Shown piece after piece: positions 21,401-28,079 of a stretch of 64,000 bases of DNA; within the stretch, counting starts at the first letter, position 1; each line of letters opens with the position of its first letter. The translations under genes were made by a program, and so were the position numbers. The stretch comes from Catonia carolina (taxonomy: Eukaryota > Arthropoda > Insecta > Hemiptera > Achilidae): assembly GCA_035578175.1 (NCBI GenBank), contig JAQMRL010000003.1:56032672-56096671 (forward strand), written 5' to 3'. Under the pieces are notes generated by a model. It was not told the DNA's origin. It searched no databases and was given only the letters and a program-made list of their open reading frames with translations.

Positions 21401-23757
21401 CTGTGACCCGGTACCCTGCCAATTTTATAAAATTCTACAGGCACTATAAGTATGCGAATCTATACTCATTTATACCTAGCCCTTTTGTTAAGTAAGTAAT
21501 TGTATATGATTATAATATAGTTCATTCAACTTCAGAAACTAATAAAATTATAAAAAGAAAAGAAACTGATGGATTATTTGAGCAAAGCTTACCCTGAACA
21601 GTTTTGCAGCTTCAAGAAGGTTCCATTTTGTAACAACCATATCTTCTGAAGTAAGACTTTGTGCTTTAGCTTCTAATTCTTGAATAAGATTTTCCATCAA
21701 AGAAGTTATATAAGGTTCATTTTGTGGATTCTTTGGATCAAGATCCACCCTGAGTGAAAAGAAATAAAAATTTATAAATTAATTTAGAGAATAATAAACA
21801 GTGGAACACACGTTTAGGTCATCAGCTGATGCAGAGGCTTTATTCAGTAAAACAAAATTGAGGTGGTTTACTATTGCCTTGTTCACTGGGAGAACAGTAT
21901 GCTTATCAGAATGCCAGGCCCTCTGAAAAGCATCTACTTTCAGCCCTGGAAATGACACCTTCACTTCATTCACTGCTGGGTCTGACTAAACGAAATTCAT
22001 TACTCTCAGAGGAAATAACTCTGATTAGTGTCTTTTATATCTTTACCTCTTCTTTTCTTAAATACTATAGACATATAATTGGCTGACAATGAGATAAGAA
22101 ACAGAACTATTTTTTGTAGCCCTGAAACTAACAGATCAATTGGAAATAATTTGACACTCCACCTGCCTGTTATGGGTAAATAGTACAACATGTATTATTA
22201 ACTTTTGAGTTAAAAAAGCCTAAATTTGACAGAAAGAGGACATTATATACATTCATTATAGTGCAACACGACCAATTTAAAAACATTGCCATCAGTCATA
22301 CAGGATACGAAATGTAGACAACTGAGCCATTAAAAAGATTTAAACTGAATTTAAGTTTTCAAAATACTTCCTGAAAAAATACTCGTTATAAAATAAGACA
22401 TTTTTTTCCATTTTTAACTTTTTATCAGCATCTGTGCACAACTGACAACCACCCACTTTGATCACTGTTTTTATATTTGTTCTTGGCTTGTACACATGAA
22501 TTTGAGCATGATTTTCCACAAGAGTTTCTTAAATGTGATTGTCAGCTGGTCACCATACAAAAATTGCTCACCAAACCACCGTTACATAAAAATCAATGAC
22601 AAATTTCTACCAGCTGACTGGCTGGGCTACCCCAAAAGTCATAAAAATATTTCAATTAATTTTCTTACATAGCAGCAATTGCCTCCACAAAATAAAAAAA
22701 ATGTTTTAAACAAGGTACACTAACAGACTTAACCATTTCCACTCGACTGTCGGATCTGATCCGACACGATAGTTTTACCGTTCCACTTGTATGTCAGACC
22801 CCATCCGACTCCACTTTCACAGCTGATTTTGTATGAAAATACGCAGTTAACAATGTTGCTGTAATGTGCTGGCCTCTACGGGATGTTTTAAAAAAATTCT
22901 TGTAGTTTTCGATAGTTGACTACTACCGATTATCGATATAAACGAAATTAATTGAATTGAGGTCGTCGTACCAAACTAGTAAACAAACTAACCTAATTAT
23001 AAACGTGCTTCGGTTAGTTTGCAGTATTTCGTGTCGCTTTAAGATCGGTTAATGTTTTTAGGTAACTAATTCACACAAAAATAATATTCAGATTATTTTT
23101 CATGCTTTTATTAGGTTTTAGGTATCAATTTCTAGTTACATAGTTTATTTTATCTTAGTTTTTACAACGGCAGTGTATGTTTTGCAGGTTATATTTTAAG
23201 AGTTTTTACACGAGAAAAAGCATTTTTGATGTATCATTATTAACATTTAAGTAATTACAAATGTAAAAAGTATTGGATGCTCTTAAAACTAATAACAACA
23301 CATTACGTGTATGATTACTGTAATAGGGTATAAACAGATCATAAAATAAATACAAGTTGAGGGGAATCACAGTGGAACCATAATTCGAGTGGAAAGGGTT
23401 AATAAAAATGTACTGATCTGGCTTGCTACATTATTAGATTTTAAAAGTTTGAAGCTCTTTACTTAAAATTTAGTATGGATTTATTCACAAAAAACTTCAA
23501 CATGATCAGACCAGTTGCTCTTGAGAAACTCTTAACATACAAAAAATGTACATACACACACTTTAAGAATTTATTTCTTAAGTTGGCTATGACCTGGTTC
23601 ACAATAATTGAACAAAAATATACATACCAAATTTTGTCTTCTATCCATGATGCAAGAAAATGGCGAACTTCAATAGGAAAGTGTTCACCATATATTGCCC
23701 TAACCTGTTGTTGTACATCTCCCTGTAACTGTTGCGTTTTTGTCCAAAGAGCCATGT
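309..23757 (-). CDS. STAT: STAT transcription factor gene, 15 coding exons, C-terminus outside window
   Basis: Signal transducer and activator of transcription: a latent cytoplasmic factor that is tyrosine-phosphorylated by JAK, dimerises through its SH2 domain and binds GAS-type DNA sites. The exons (listed separately) join in frame at every GT-AG junction and give 740 residues plus two bases. Approximate order: N-domain 1-130, coiled coil 140-325, DNA-binding domain 330-480, linker to about 587, SH2 about 588-680, phosphotyrosine Tyr691 in GYVKP. The SH2 phosphate-binding arginine is Arg614 in FLLRFSDSE. The ATG at 23755 begins [10 protein letters not shown], as in insect STATs, and lies two bases after a splice acceptor, so the 5' UTR is in another exon. 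No stop or frameshift was found in any exon. The last coding exon or exons are beyond position 1. The introns total about 21 kb and are repeat-laden. Confidence 0.97.
487..1613. other. STAT intron 14
   Basis: No coding potential recognised. The part from about 960 to 1330 is a repeat shared with 24020-24310 (listed separately). The rest is unique AT-rich sequence as far as can be seen. Confidence 0.7.
960..1330. repeat. Interspersed repeat R1, copy 1
   Basis: Shares blocks with 24020-24310 in the same order, including GCATATTAGATTTCGTTCAG, CACTGTGAATAGTCT and CTGAAATTAAAGCAGTTGCG. It contains an extra stretch around 1110-1200 that the second copy lacks. No termini, target-site duplication or coding sequence could be defined. 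Confidence 0.7.
1614..1769 (-). CDS. STAT: STAT coding exon 14 (SH2 domain, second part)
   Basis: 156 nt encoding [20 protein letters not shown] then [20 protein letters not shown] and [26 protein letters not shown] is conserved in insect and STAT5/6-like SH2 domains. It is separated from exon 13 by a 4.65-kb intron holding a LINE and other repeats. Confidence 0.97.
2134..3809 (-). mobile_element. 5'-truncated non-LTR retrotransposon with target-site duplication
   Basis: The reverse-transcriptase ORF is bounded by a 10-bp direct repeat TGAGTATCTT at 2134-2143 and 3800-3809. The 3' end of the element carries an AAG microsatellite tail (plus strand CTTCTTCTTCTTCT), typical of RTE-like elements inserted by target-primed reverse transcription. 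The endonuclease half is missing, so this is a 5'-truncated copy. It sits in STAT intron 13 in the same orientation as STAT. Confidence 0.9.
2154..3800 (-). CDS. Reverse transcriptase of a non-LTR retrotransposon (RTE-like)
   Basis: An uninterrupted ORF of 548 residues containing the RT fingers and palm: [15 protein letters not shown] (catalytic Asp), [16 protein letters not shown], and [13 protein letters not shown] (the YADD box). The C-terminal part has [20 protein letters not shown] and [17 protein letters not shown], a tail typical of insect RTE-type elements. The first Met is accidental: its A falls in the target-site duplication, so the true protein is longer and its endonuclease domain is absent. 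The open frame suggests a young insertion. Clade assignment within LINEs is uncertain. Confidence 0.9.
   Translation of the reverse strand: MDVYSTTILVDVEDKKNTWREYLRQLFEDQERGESSEVVGVSGPDIMEEEVEVALRQMRDGRVPGPDNINIEILKLLEGEGLRRLARLFNRVYNTGIIPTKWRRSEFLAIPKKPGAKKCDDYRTMSLMSHLLKLFLKIIHRRIYRVCEEYISPNQFGFINAVGTREALFLVQVLFQRSRDVNCDIYVCLIDYKKAFDRVQHHRLMDVLKRIGIDDKDLRIIVDLYWNQSAALRLEEGETEEFPVARGVRQGCIMSPILFNVYSEQIFREALEGVEEGVLLNGTRVNNIRYADDTMIFADSLEGLQRLMNRIVEASGRYGLHINSNKTKFMVVNKENITNANLYVHDQPIERVTQTTYLGTMINEQWDNTQEIRCRIGKARAAFNSMSKFFKCHDLHLDIKMRMLRCYIFSILLYGVESWTLNAAITKKLEAFEMWLYRRMLRISWRDRISNIQVLQRMKNEKEIMDTVKNRKLQYFGHIMRNEGRYALLQTIIQGKVSGRRGSGCRRVSWLQNLRAWCGKTSNEFFRIATDKVKIALLIANIRNGYAP
3842..4455 (+). 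mobile_element. 3' end of a second non-LTR retrotransposon (Jockey/R1-like tail)
   Basis: A reading frame ending at 4210 contains [20 protein letters not shown] and later [15 protein letters not shown], the layout of the C-terminus of Jockey-type reverse transcriptases. It is followed by a short 3' UTR with ACCAGCCATAGTAGTGGGTG and a tail of A-runs near 4440-4460. The same 3' UTR end is found on the minus strand at 63010-63110. Confidence 0.75.
4512..5080 (+). repeat. HINE/DINE-1-like family, copy 2 (3' portion)
   Basis: Begins inside the family near CTCCTACGATTTTTT and continues through AACGCTTAGTTTAG and GAGCCTAGTTTAGCG to the 3' terminus GGCAAGAGAAAGTTG, the hairpin GTGCGAGTGTTTCACAC and CAGATTTTTAT. 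The 5' portion with the microsatellite is absent. Confidence 0.85.
5800..6190 (-). mobile_element. Decayed LINE reverse-transcriptase C-terminus
   Basis: On the minus strand, [18 protein letters not shown] (about 6100-6170) resembles the Gly-His-Leu/Ile-Arg block near the end of RTE-type reverse transcriptases. After one in-frame stop it continues into an open stretch (6044-5808) ending [15 protein letters not shown]. It is a remnant in STAT intron 13, not a host exon. Confidence 0.55.
6425..6549 (-). CDS. STAT: STAT coding exon 13 (SH2 domain, first part)
   Basis: 125 nt encoding [20 protein letters not shown] then [20 protein letters not shown]. Arg614 in FLLRFSDSE is the phosphotyrosine-binding arginine. 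Phase 2 in, phase 1 out; donor GTAATT. Confidence 0.98.
7416..7562 (-). CDS. STAT: STAT coding exon 12 (linker domain)
   Basis: 147 nt encoding [20 protein letters not shown], then [20 protein letters not shown] and WVDG. The FTFWEWFYA motif is diagnostic of the STAT linker. Phase 2 at both ends, donor GTAAGT. Confidence 0.97.
7736..8420 (-). pseudogene. Decayed mariner-like transposase
   Basis: In several frames on the minus strand: [13 protein letters not shown] then HAFGEDAM and [11 protein letters not shown] (the HTH region of mariner transposases), [20 protein letters not shown] (their linker), and near 7760-7830 [11 protein letters not shown], which resembles the end of the protein. 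Frameshifts, stops and loss of the central catalytic part make it non-functional. It lies in STAT intron 11. Confidence 0.6.
8640..9023. other. Part of STAT intron 11, nothing recognised
   Basis: AT-rich sequence without recognisable coding or repeat structure between the mariner remnant and exon 11. Confidence 0.5.
9024..9259 (-). CDS. STAT: STAT coding exon 11 (DNA-binding domain to linker)
   Basis: 236 nt, residues 461-538 plus two bases. Starts [20 protein letters not shown] then [10 protein letters not shown], followed by [17 protein letters not shown] and ending FLAEKAF. This is the most conserved part of the STAT DNA-binding domain and the beginning of the linker. Confidence 0.98.
9617..9740 (-). 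CDS. STAT: STAT coding exon 10 (DNA-binding domain)
   Basis: 124 nt completing an Arg codon, then [20 protein letters not shown] and [20 protein letters not shown]. Basic [10 protein letters not shown] precedes the FSLLFSSQF strand. Leaves in phase 0 at GTAAAT. Confidence 0.95.
10503..11568. repeat. Long fold-back element with inverted arms of about 330 bp
   Basis: The left arm (about 10503-10858) and right arm (about 11225-11568) are reverse complements over most of their length, for example TAGAGCTGAAAATTGGTATA on the left and its complement near 11506-11530, and both end in TCCAGTC/GACTGGA. An A-run of about 22 near 10627 interrupts the left arm. The central 365 bp has no recognisable ORF. 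It is a non-autonomous DNA element in STAT intron 9. Confidence 0.85.
11676..11824 (-). CDS. STAT: STAT coding exon 9 (DNA-binding domain)
   Basis: 149 nt starting [16 protein letters not shown] and ending TRQLSVSF plus two bases. This is the DNA-binding-domain stretch containing [11 protein letters not shown]. Donor GTAAAT, acceptor CTGTTAAG. Confidence 0.94.
11935..12060 (-). repeat. Short interspersed repeat R2, copy 1
   Basis: Contains (reverse complement) GTCATCTGCCGAAAGGC, AACCTCTAGAGG, TTTTACTAAGTAAAACGAGG and GGTTTCCCTTGCC, matching 13700-13850 and 21800-21990 in order. This cluster of three copies occurs only in the STAT introns here. Confidence 0.7.
12574..12688 (-). CDS. STAT: STAT coding exon 8 (DNA-binding domain start)
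   Basis: 115 nt encoding [20 protein letters not shown] then [30 protein letters not shown] is the hallmark start of the STAT immunoglobulin-like DNA-binding domain. Phase 2 in, phase 0 out; donor GTATGT. Confidence 0.97.
12950..13290 (-). mobile_element. LINE reverse-transcriptase remnant
   Basis: On the minus strand, short in-frame pieces such as [11 protein letters not shown] and [20 protein letters not shown] correspond to the WFGHxxRM block at the C-terminus of RTE-like reverse transcriptases, preceded by a piece like [19 protein letters not shown]. Several stops and frameshifts. Located in STAT intron 7. Confidence 0.6.
13505..13660 (-). CDS. STAT: STAT coding exon 7 (end of coiled coil)
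   Basis: 156 nt, completing a Trp codon then [20 protein letters not shown] and ending [13 protein letters not shown]. The [10 protein letters not shown] block is conserved in STATs. Leaves in phase 2. Confidence 0.95.
13700..13960 (+). repeat. Short interspersed repeat R2, copy 2
   Basis: Shares CATCAGCCAACAGGC, GAACCTCTAGAGGCTTCACT and GAGGTGGTTTACCACT with copies at 11935 (reverse) and 21800. No coding sequence. Termini are not resolved. Confidence 0.7.
14440..15135 (+). mobile_element. Jockey-like LINE fragment, family J1, copy 1 (C-terminal RT)
   Basis: Frame one (14468-14872) contains [36 protein letters not shown] and [12 protein letters not shown], the thumb and C-terminal motifs of Jockey-type reverse transcriptases. 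A one-base frameshift near 14850 moves to a second frame that runs to 15129 and ends [19 protein letters not shown]. Remnants with the same tail occur near 34980, 47300, 50110 and 55230. Confidence 0.85.
15276..15412 (-). repeat. HINE/DINE-1-like family, copy 3 (decayed 5' fragment)
   Basis: Minus-strand 5' end with CTTTCTCTTGCCCTAC and a degenerate version of the TTCAGGCCCCCTGATCCC phrase of the other copies. Only about 135 bp remain, next to STAT exon 6. Confidence 0.7.
15580..15758 (-). CDS. STAT: STAT coding exon 6 (coiled coil)
   Basis: 179 nt, phase 0 in and phase 2 out. Starts [20 protein letters not shown] and contains [18 protein letters not shown], a conserved STAT coiled-coil segment. 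Donor GTAATT, acceptor TATACTAG. Confidence 0.94.
16428..16540 (-). CDS. STAT: STAT coding exon 5 (coiled coil)
   Basis: 113 nt, entering in phase 1 and leaving in phase 0. Encodes [20 protein letters not shown] then [18 protein letters not shown], a loop followed by a charged helix. Phases match exons 4 and 6. Confidence 0.9.
17140..17245 (-). mobile_element. tRNA-derived SINE fragment
   Basis: Reverse complement shows an A-box-like TGGTATGATATAGTAGTCAG followed 40 bp later by a B-box-like GGTTCAGTTGCC, the spacing of a tRNA-derived head. No acceptor stem can be folded, so it is not a tRNA gene. Confidence 0.45.
17644..17809 (-). CDS. STAT: STAT coding exon 4 (start of coiled coil)
   Basis: 166 nt starting in phase 0 with [10 protein letters not shown] and ending in phase 1 after STKIK. 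It is rich in Gln, Glu and Leu ([20 protein letters not shown]), as expected for the first coiled-coil helix of STAT. Acceptor TATTTTTAG, donor GTATCA. Confidence 0.93.
17864..18746. mobile_element. piggyBac-like MITE (TTAA-flanked), 883 bp
   Basis: Flanked by TTAA at 17860-17863 and 18747-18750. Ends CACGTTGAG (left) and CTCAATGTG (right) are imperfect inverted repeats. No transposase ORF. Located in STAT intron 3, and it contains a nested inverted-repeat element at 17954-18188. A lone similar end (TTAA then CACGTTGACTGCC) is at 10119. Confidence 0.7.
17954..18188. repeat. Nested inverted-repeat element with 27-bp arms
   Basis: Arms 17954-17980 and 18162-18188 are reverse complements with one mismatch (core GGTAAACTCGCGAATGTGCA). 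A third partial copy of the motif (ATTCGCGAGTTTAC) lies at about 18093. Probably a MITE inserted in the TTAA-flanked element. Confidence 0.7.
19490..19582 (-). CDS. STAT: STAT coding exon 3 (end of N-domain)
   Basis: 93 nt, phase 0 at both ends, 31 residues starting [18 protein letters not shown] and ending KVEKD at donor GTACGT. The RYGHCP motif is typical of STAT between the N-domain and the coiled coil. Confidence 0.93.
20291..20746. mobile_element. pogo/Tigger-like MITE 1
   Basis: Starts CAGCGTAACCTTGATTATCC after TA (20289-20290) and ends with the complement of CTGTAAAACCTCGATC before TA (20747-20748). Ends of the CAGTnnnACCTCGA type are typical of pogo-like Tc1/mariner elements. No ORF. 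A run of G at about 20691 lies near the right end. In STAT intron 2. Confidence 0.7.
20749..21351. mobile_element. pogo/Tigger-like MITE 2, abutting MITE 1
   Basis: Starts CAGTTAAGACCTCGACTTAC and ends with the complement of CAGTAAGAACTTGACTTACG, giving inverted repeats of about 24 bp, with TA at 20747-20748 and 21352-21353. It shares the left TA with MITE 1, so the two sit head to tail. The interior has no intact ORF. Confidence 0.75.
21593..21749 (-). CDS. STAT: STAT coding exon 2 (N-domain)
   Basis: 157 nt. The first base completes the Trp codon; the exon then encodes [20 protein letters not shown] through to EAAKLFR and ends in phase 0 at donor GTAAGC. Acceptor is TTTTCACTCAG. It fits the second half of the STAT N-terminal domain. 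Confidence 0.94.
21800..22000 (+). repeat. Short interspersed repeat R2, copy 3
   Basis: Shares GGTCATCAGCTGATGCAGAGG, TTCAGTAAAACAAAATTGAGGTGGTTTACTA-like order and CCTTGTTCACTGGG-like blocks with the copies at 11935 and 13700. It sits immediately upstream of STAT exon 2. Confidence 0.6.
22490..22645 (+). repeat. SINE tail fragment shared with 30440-30560
   Basis: TTGTCAGCTGGTCACCAT and later ACCAGCTGACTGGCTGGGCT match the unit at 30460-30560. No tRNA-like head is attached here. Confidence 0.55.
22733..23398. mobile_element. piggyBac-like MITE (TTAA-flanked), 666 bp
   Basis: TTAA at 22729-22732 and 23399-23402. The left end CCATTTCCACTCGA and the complement of the right end CCCTTTCCACTCGA match at 13 of 14 bases. 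No ORF. The left part carries GTCGGATCTGATCCGAC, a 17-bp perfect palindrome. Lies in STAT intron 1. Confidence 0.85.
23628..23757 (-). CDS. STAT: STAT coding exon 1 (start codon, N-domain)
   Basis: Begins with a splice acceptor (CAG then AC) two bases before ATG at 23753-23755. It encodes 42 residues, [20 protein letters not shown] then the conserved [20 protein letters not shown], plus two bases of a Trp codon. The donor GTATGT lies just below 23628. This is the conserved start of the STAT N-terminal tetramerisation domain. Confidence 0.95.
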
Positions 23758-24019
23758 CTGTAAACAAACATAATATTAAAAAAATTATAACTAACATGGT
23801 CCATAGCTGGAAGAGTACTGATATGTAATGACGAGATGAACCTGGTACTCAGTGTGGGCAGTGCGCTGCTGCTAGCGTTGTATGTACATTTCTAAAAACA
23901 TGCAACTGTGTAGTATACAGGCCCACTTACCTTATTCTAGAGGCACAAACTCATAACATTTAAAATAAAATTCCATCTACACTTTGAATTATTTTATCCT
24001 GCTTTCGAACAGTCGACAT

Positions 24020-24310
24020 GATAAACACAGTAGTAAGCCACTTGCTCATTGCTTTTGTTAACAGGCAAGGAAAGGCATTTTTGTTACGCTTCAATTTTAC
24101 AACATTTTATTACACAGCATATTAGATTTCGTTCAGCACTGTGAATAGTCTTATAACATTTTCTGCTTATGGTAACAAACAGTTATAATGTACGTTGTGT
24201 TGGTTTTACTGAAATTAAAGCAGTTGCGCATGCACAAGCATGCTTTTACCCCTTTACTCCTCATTAAAATCAAAGGCTAGCTCGTGATTTAAGTCACTAC
24301 ACAGGTTCAA
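24020..24310. repeat. Interspersed repeat R1, copy 2
   Basis: Second copy of the repeat at 960-1330, same orientation, with shared GCATATTAGATTTCGTTCAG and CTGAAATTAAAGCAGTTGCG. No coding sequence. Confidence 0.7.
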
Positions 24311-25369
24311 TAGAAACTCTTAAGGGAAAACTATATGGTTGAAGTACTACTAGAGCCATTATACAAATAGATATATATTCTTAACTATTTTCAAAATCAT
24401 CTTCAAAACATATTTTTTTAAAAAATTATAAAAACTCAGGGATTGGTTTATTTAACATTTCTGTACTATTTTACAAAGTACATAACTTATTGCTGCCTAC
24501 CTTTGACTTTACATACAACTTAAAAAAAATTCTAACTGTTTGTCCAGTTATATTAAATTTTTCACACATTTGACTGCATTATGTTGTTTCAAACTCCAAA
24601 TTTTTTTGACATGCCATATGAAACGTAGACTTTTATATGTTGTAATAAAGTTTATTTACAACACAAAGTATAGCTTTATAGACTACACAATTTTATACCA
24701 ACAGAAAGTTTAGTAAAAAGTGTATTACAAACTAACAATAAGTATCCTACATTGTCATTTGTGGTCCTGCCTGGGATTTTATGTACGTTAAAGAGGAACA
24801 TGAAAACTTAAAATTTCGATTTTTCAAAATTGGGGAATTCCACTTGTTAGGAAATAAATACAACTTATCTTTCCTGTCACCTAGAGGTAAGATTGAACGT
24901 ACGTTTTAGCCAAAGATTTGTAATTACTCAAGAATCTTAACTATGGAACGTAAAAACCCAAGTTACACGGTCAACACAGTCATGGAGTGCGATACCTGAG
25001 GTCATAAATACAAGAATAATATAAATCATCAACGAGCCTTTAAAACAGACAAAAGTCGTAATGCATAAATGTATCAATTCAGACTTTTAAAAAAGTCGAG
25101 ATAAACAAATTCATCTAATACAAATGAAAACTATTCCAACTTGGTACAACAAATGTTTTACTAAATACACAGATAACCTACAACGATTCACTAGAACCAA
25201 AATATAAAATATTAGCGTAATAATAAAATTAAAACGGCACAATTGAAGAAAATAACATATTTTAGTTCTTGATCTGCAACAATTAAAAATTTAACACATT
25301 AAATAAGCAAATTCGTAATGTTGCTAAAAATTAAAATTAGCAGCCTATTTTTGCAACCTTGCAACTTAC
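24311..25369. other. Upstream of the STAT start exon, nothing recognised
   Basis: AT-rich, no convincing ORF or repeat. Probably the first STAT intron if the 5' exon at 25370 is right. Confidence 0.5.
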
Positions 25370-25400
25370 CTGCTGATTTCCCGGAATTGTTTGTGCTACA
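25370..25400 (-). promoter_or_regulatory. Probable 5' UTR exon end of STAT with a STAT-binding palindrome
   Basis: Because the ATG exon starts with a splice acceptor, STAT needs an upstream non-coding exon. A consensus donor (CAG then GTAAGT on the minus strand) ends an exon at 25370, 1.6 kb upstream. Eight bases into that putative exon is TTCCCGGAA (25378-25386), a perfect palindromic GAS/STAT site. The exon's other end cannot be placed from sequence alone and no RNA evidence is available. Confidence 0.35.
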
Positions 25401-26125
25401 AAGTAAATATTTTTAAGTAAATCTGTACTAGTTTCTTAACATATGACAAATCTAGAATAAAATGAAGTATTAAAGCCATAAAATACAATCGACGTGTGCA
25501 TTAAGATCACATCCTGATGGACGGTAGTCAAAATAACACAGATTCTTGGAAAGATATGAGCACTGAGCAGTACTACTGCCGTACGTAATAGTTGTAATGG
25601 TTTTTGGCTGGGTAAAGTACAAAATAAATAAAAATTTATTATCCAGCAAATAAGAAAAGATGCGAAATAATTAAAACAAAAGGTAGAACTTCTACGGTAC
25701 TGTCAGTTACAAAATGTGTTGCAATAACTTGTTGCATTCAAAGTTCAGCCTCATAAAACAAGAACTTAATATACGTAAACACAATTATATACTTTATATA
25801 GTATTAGTGAATCACAAAATATCACAAAAATATAGATTCAAAAGGATTTAAAAAAAATAATTTGGGCGGTTCCGATAACTTAAATTACTAAAATCTTTTG
25901 TTTCTGTATTTTATCGTGGATTCGCAAATAAACAAAAAAAAGATAAATCGATTTATCTTTGTATCGTTTGGGTTTTAGAATTAGTTAAAAAGGCTGCTGA
26001 AAGATAGCGTCGTATGTGGTCGTATGCCGCTCCAGTACAAATTATATTTTAGTACAGAAATATTATACTGTATTGTGTTTGTTTCTGAAGTTAATCTGTT
26101 TAAATAAGCAATTAATACCACCATA
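25401..26125. other. Putative STAT upstream region, nothing recognised
   Basis: AT-rich unique sequence between the putative 5' exon and HINE copy 4. No clear TATA/initiator arrangement can be assigned. Confidence 0.4.
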
Positions 26126-26127
26126 AA

Positions 26128-26926
26128 AAATCTGGTGTGAAACACTCACACAAATTTCTCTTGCCAATGCAAATAATTAACAATAAACCTAACATTATTA
26201 ATAAAATATTAGAAATAAACAAAAAACTAACCTCAAAAACATAACCTTATTTTAATCATGAGTGAATGATACAAAATGAAAATCAACCTCAGTTTGGCTT
26301 AGAAATACGGAAAATCACTCTTTCTCTCTAAACTAGGCTCTGTAGAGAAAAATGCTCTAAATAAAAGTTGTAGATCTTTTAATTTTCTATAAATTTAATT
26401 ATACACACTTTTGTCGTAAAATGCATACTAAGACCGAAATGTTAAAAAAAATCGATTTTTCTCACGTTTTCGTGAGAAAAAAAACAGAAAATCGCAAATT
26501 ACCGCTAAACTAAGCGTTATACAAAAAAGTGTTTGAAATAAAAGTTGTAGAATTTTACATTCTCTACAACTTTTATTATATAACGTTTTGCGCTAAAATG
26601 CATATTAAAGCCGCAATCTTAAAAAGAAAATGTTTTTACGTAAAAACAGCCTCAAGCAGAATTTCAGCAAACATGGCGCCTACCCTATATTGTAGAGCAT
26701 AAAAAATGTAGTAAACCAGTTGATTTTAAAAAAAATCGTAGGACTAGTTTTTGAGAAAATCGCAAAAAAGTGAAAAATTATACGAATAAACTACTACTTC
26801 CGGTTGACCGATTTTGATGAAAATGTTCGTGTCGGGTCCGGTAATGGTATGTAACTTACGTTTCAAGTTTCAAGTTCGTACGATGTTCCGTTCTTGAGAT
26901 ATTCTGTTCACACACAGACACACACA

Positions 26927-26965
<39 letters not shown>

Positions 26966-27100
26966 CAATCGCTAAAACATGTTTTTTGGGTTCAGGGGGT
27001 CTGAAAACGTATAGATCCGGTGAAAACTCGATTTCGAAAAATCGACATGAAAACAATACTTTCCTTCCTATATATTCATATAGGCAAGAGAAAGTAAAAA
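26128..27100 (-). repeat. HINE/DINE-1-like family, copy 4 (full length)
   Basis: Minus strand: 5' end near 27098 with ACTTTCTCTTGCC, the CA/TG microsatellite at about 26909-26960, the two internal related units ending AACGCTTAGTTTAG and GAGCCTAGTTTAG, then GGCAAGAGAAA, the hairpin GTGTGAGTGTTTCACAC and CAGATTTTTTATGG at about 26128. About 970 bp, no ORF. Confidence 0.92.
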
Positions 27101-27295
27101 ATGAGAAAAGTATTAATTTATTTAAAAGCATGGAGGTAAATGTTCAGTAGTTGGATGCAATCCCGATTTTGAAAACTTTTATGTTTTCTTATTCATTTTT
27201 GTGCGCTGATTCCGAATCTGTAATTAGTTTTTGGGGCAAAGATCTGTGAAATTAGTTATAGGCCCTTTTATATCATATATATAATATATTACCCG

Positions 27296-27705
27296 TTTTT
27301 ACTTTCTCTTGTCTATATGAATACATAGGAAAGAAAGTCATGTTTTCATGTCGATTTTTCGAAATCGAGTTTTCACCGGATCTACACGTTTTCAGACCCA
27401 CTGAACAAAAAAAAAACATGTTTTTAGCGATTGGTCTGTGTGTATGTGAACAGAATATCTCAAGAACGGAATATCGTACGAACTTGAAACTGAAGTTACA
27501 TAACACTACCGGACCCGACACGAACATTTTCAACAAAATCGGTCAACCGGAAGTATTAGTATATTCGTGTAATTTTCACTTTTTTGAGATTTTCTCAAAA
27601 ACTGATCCTACGATTTTTTTAAAAATCGCCTGGTTTACTAAATTTTTTATGCTCTACAAGATAGGGTAGGCGCCATGTTTGCTGGAATTCTTGGTGAGGC
27701 TGTTT
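27296..27705 (+). repeat. HINE/DINE-1-like family, copy 5 (5' portion)
   Basis: Starts TTTTTACTTTCTCTTGTC and runs colinear with the other copies through a short TG tract to TTCTTGGTGAGGCTGTTTTC, where homology stops. It is head to head with copy 4, their 5' ends about 200 bp apart. Confidence 0.88.
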
Positions 27706-28079
27706 TCATTATATAAAATAACAATCTCAATAATGACGTAACTAATAACCATTTTCCATTTGAATTATGACGTCACTACAATTCGCGAACATTAAAATTA
27801 AAAACAAAATTTGTAATATAAAAACAAAATATTTATATATATTATTTTAAAAAAATATGTTTTTAAATTATACAATAATTAAAAAATTTGGTATTTTATT
27901 ATATAATAAACAATAGACTATTAAATAAAATAAGAAATAAAAAATAAGATCTAAATAATGAAATTTTGGCATTACTTACGTTACGTAGGTAAGTTACAGG
28001 CATAGAGTAATGCTTTATTACTCTATGGTTACGGGTTACAATAATGCACTAGTTCAATCTCGAATCCCTGGTGCAACCA

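Noticed and set aside
26856..27669. ORFs of 87-109 codons in both orientations over the HINE copies
   Set aside because: The same phrases recur in every HINE copy with frame-breaking changes between copies, so they are repeat sequence and not genes.
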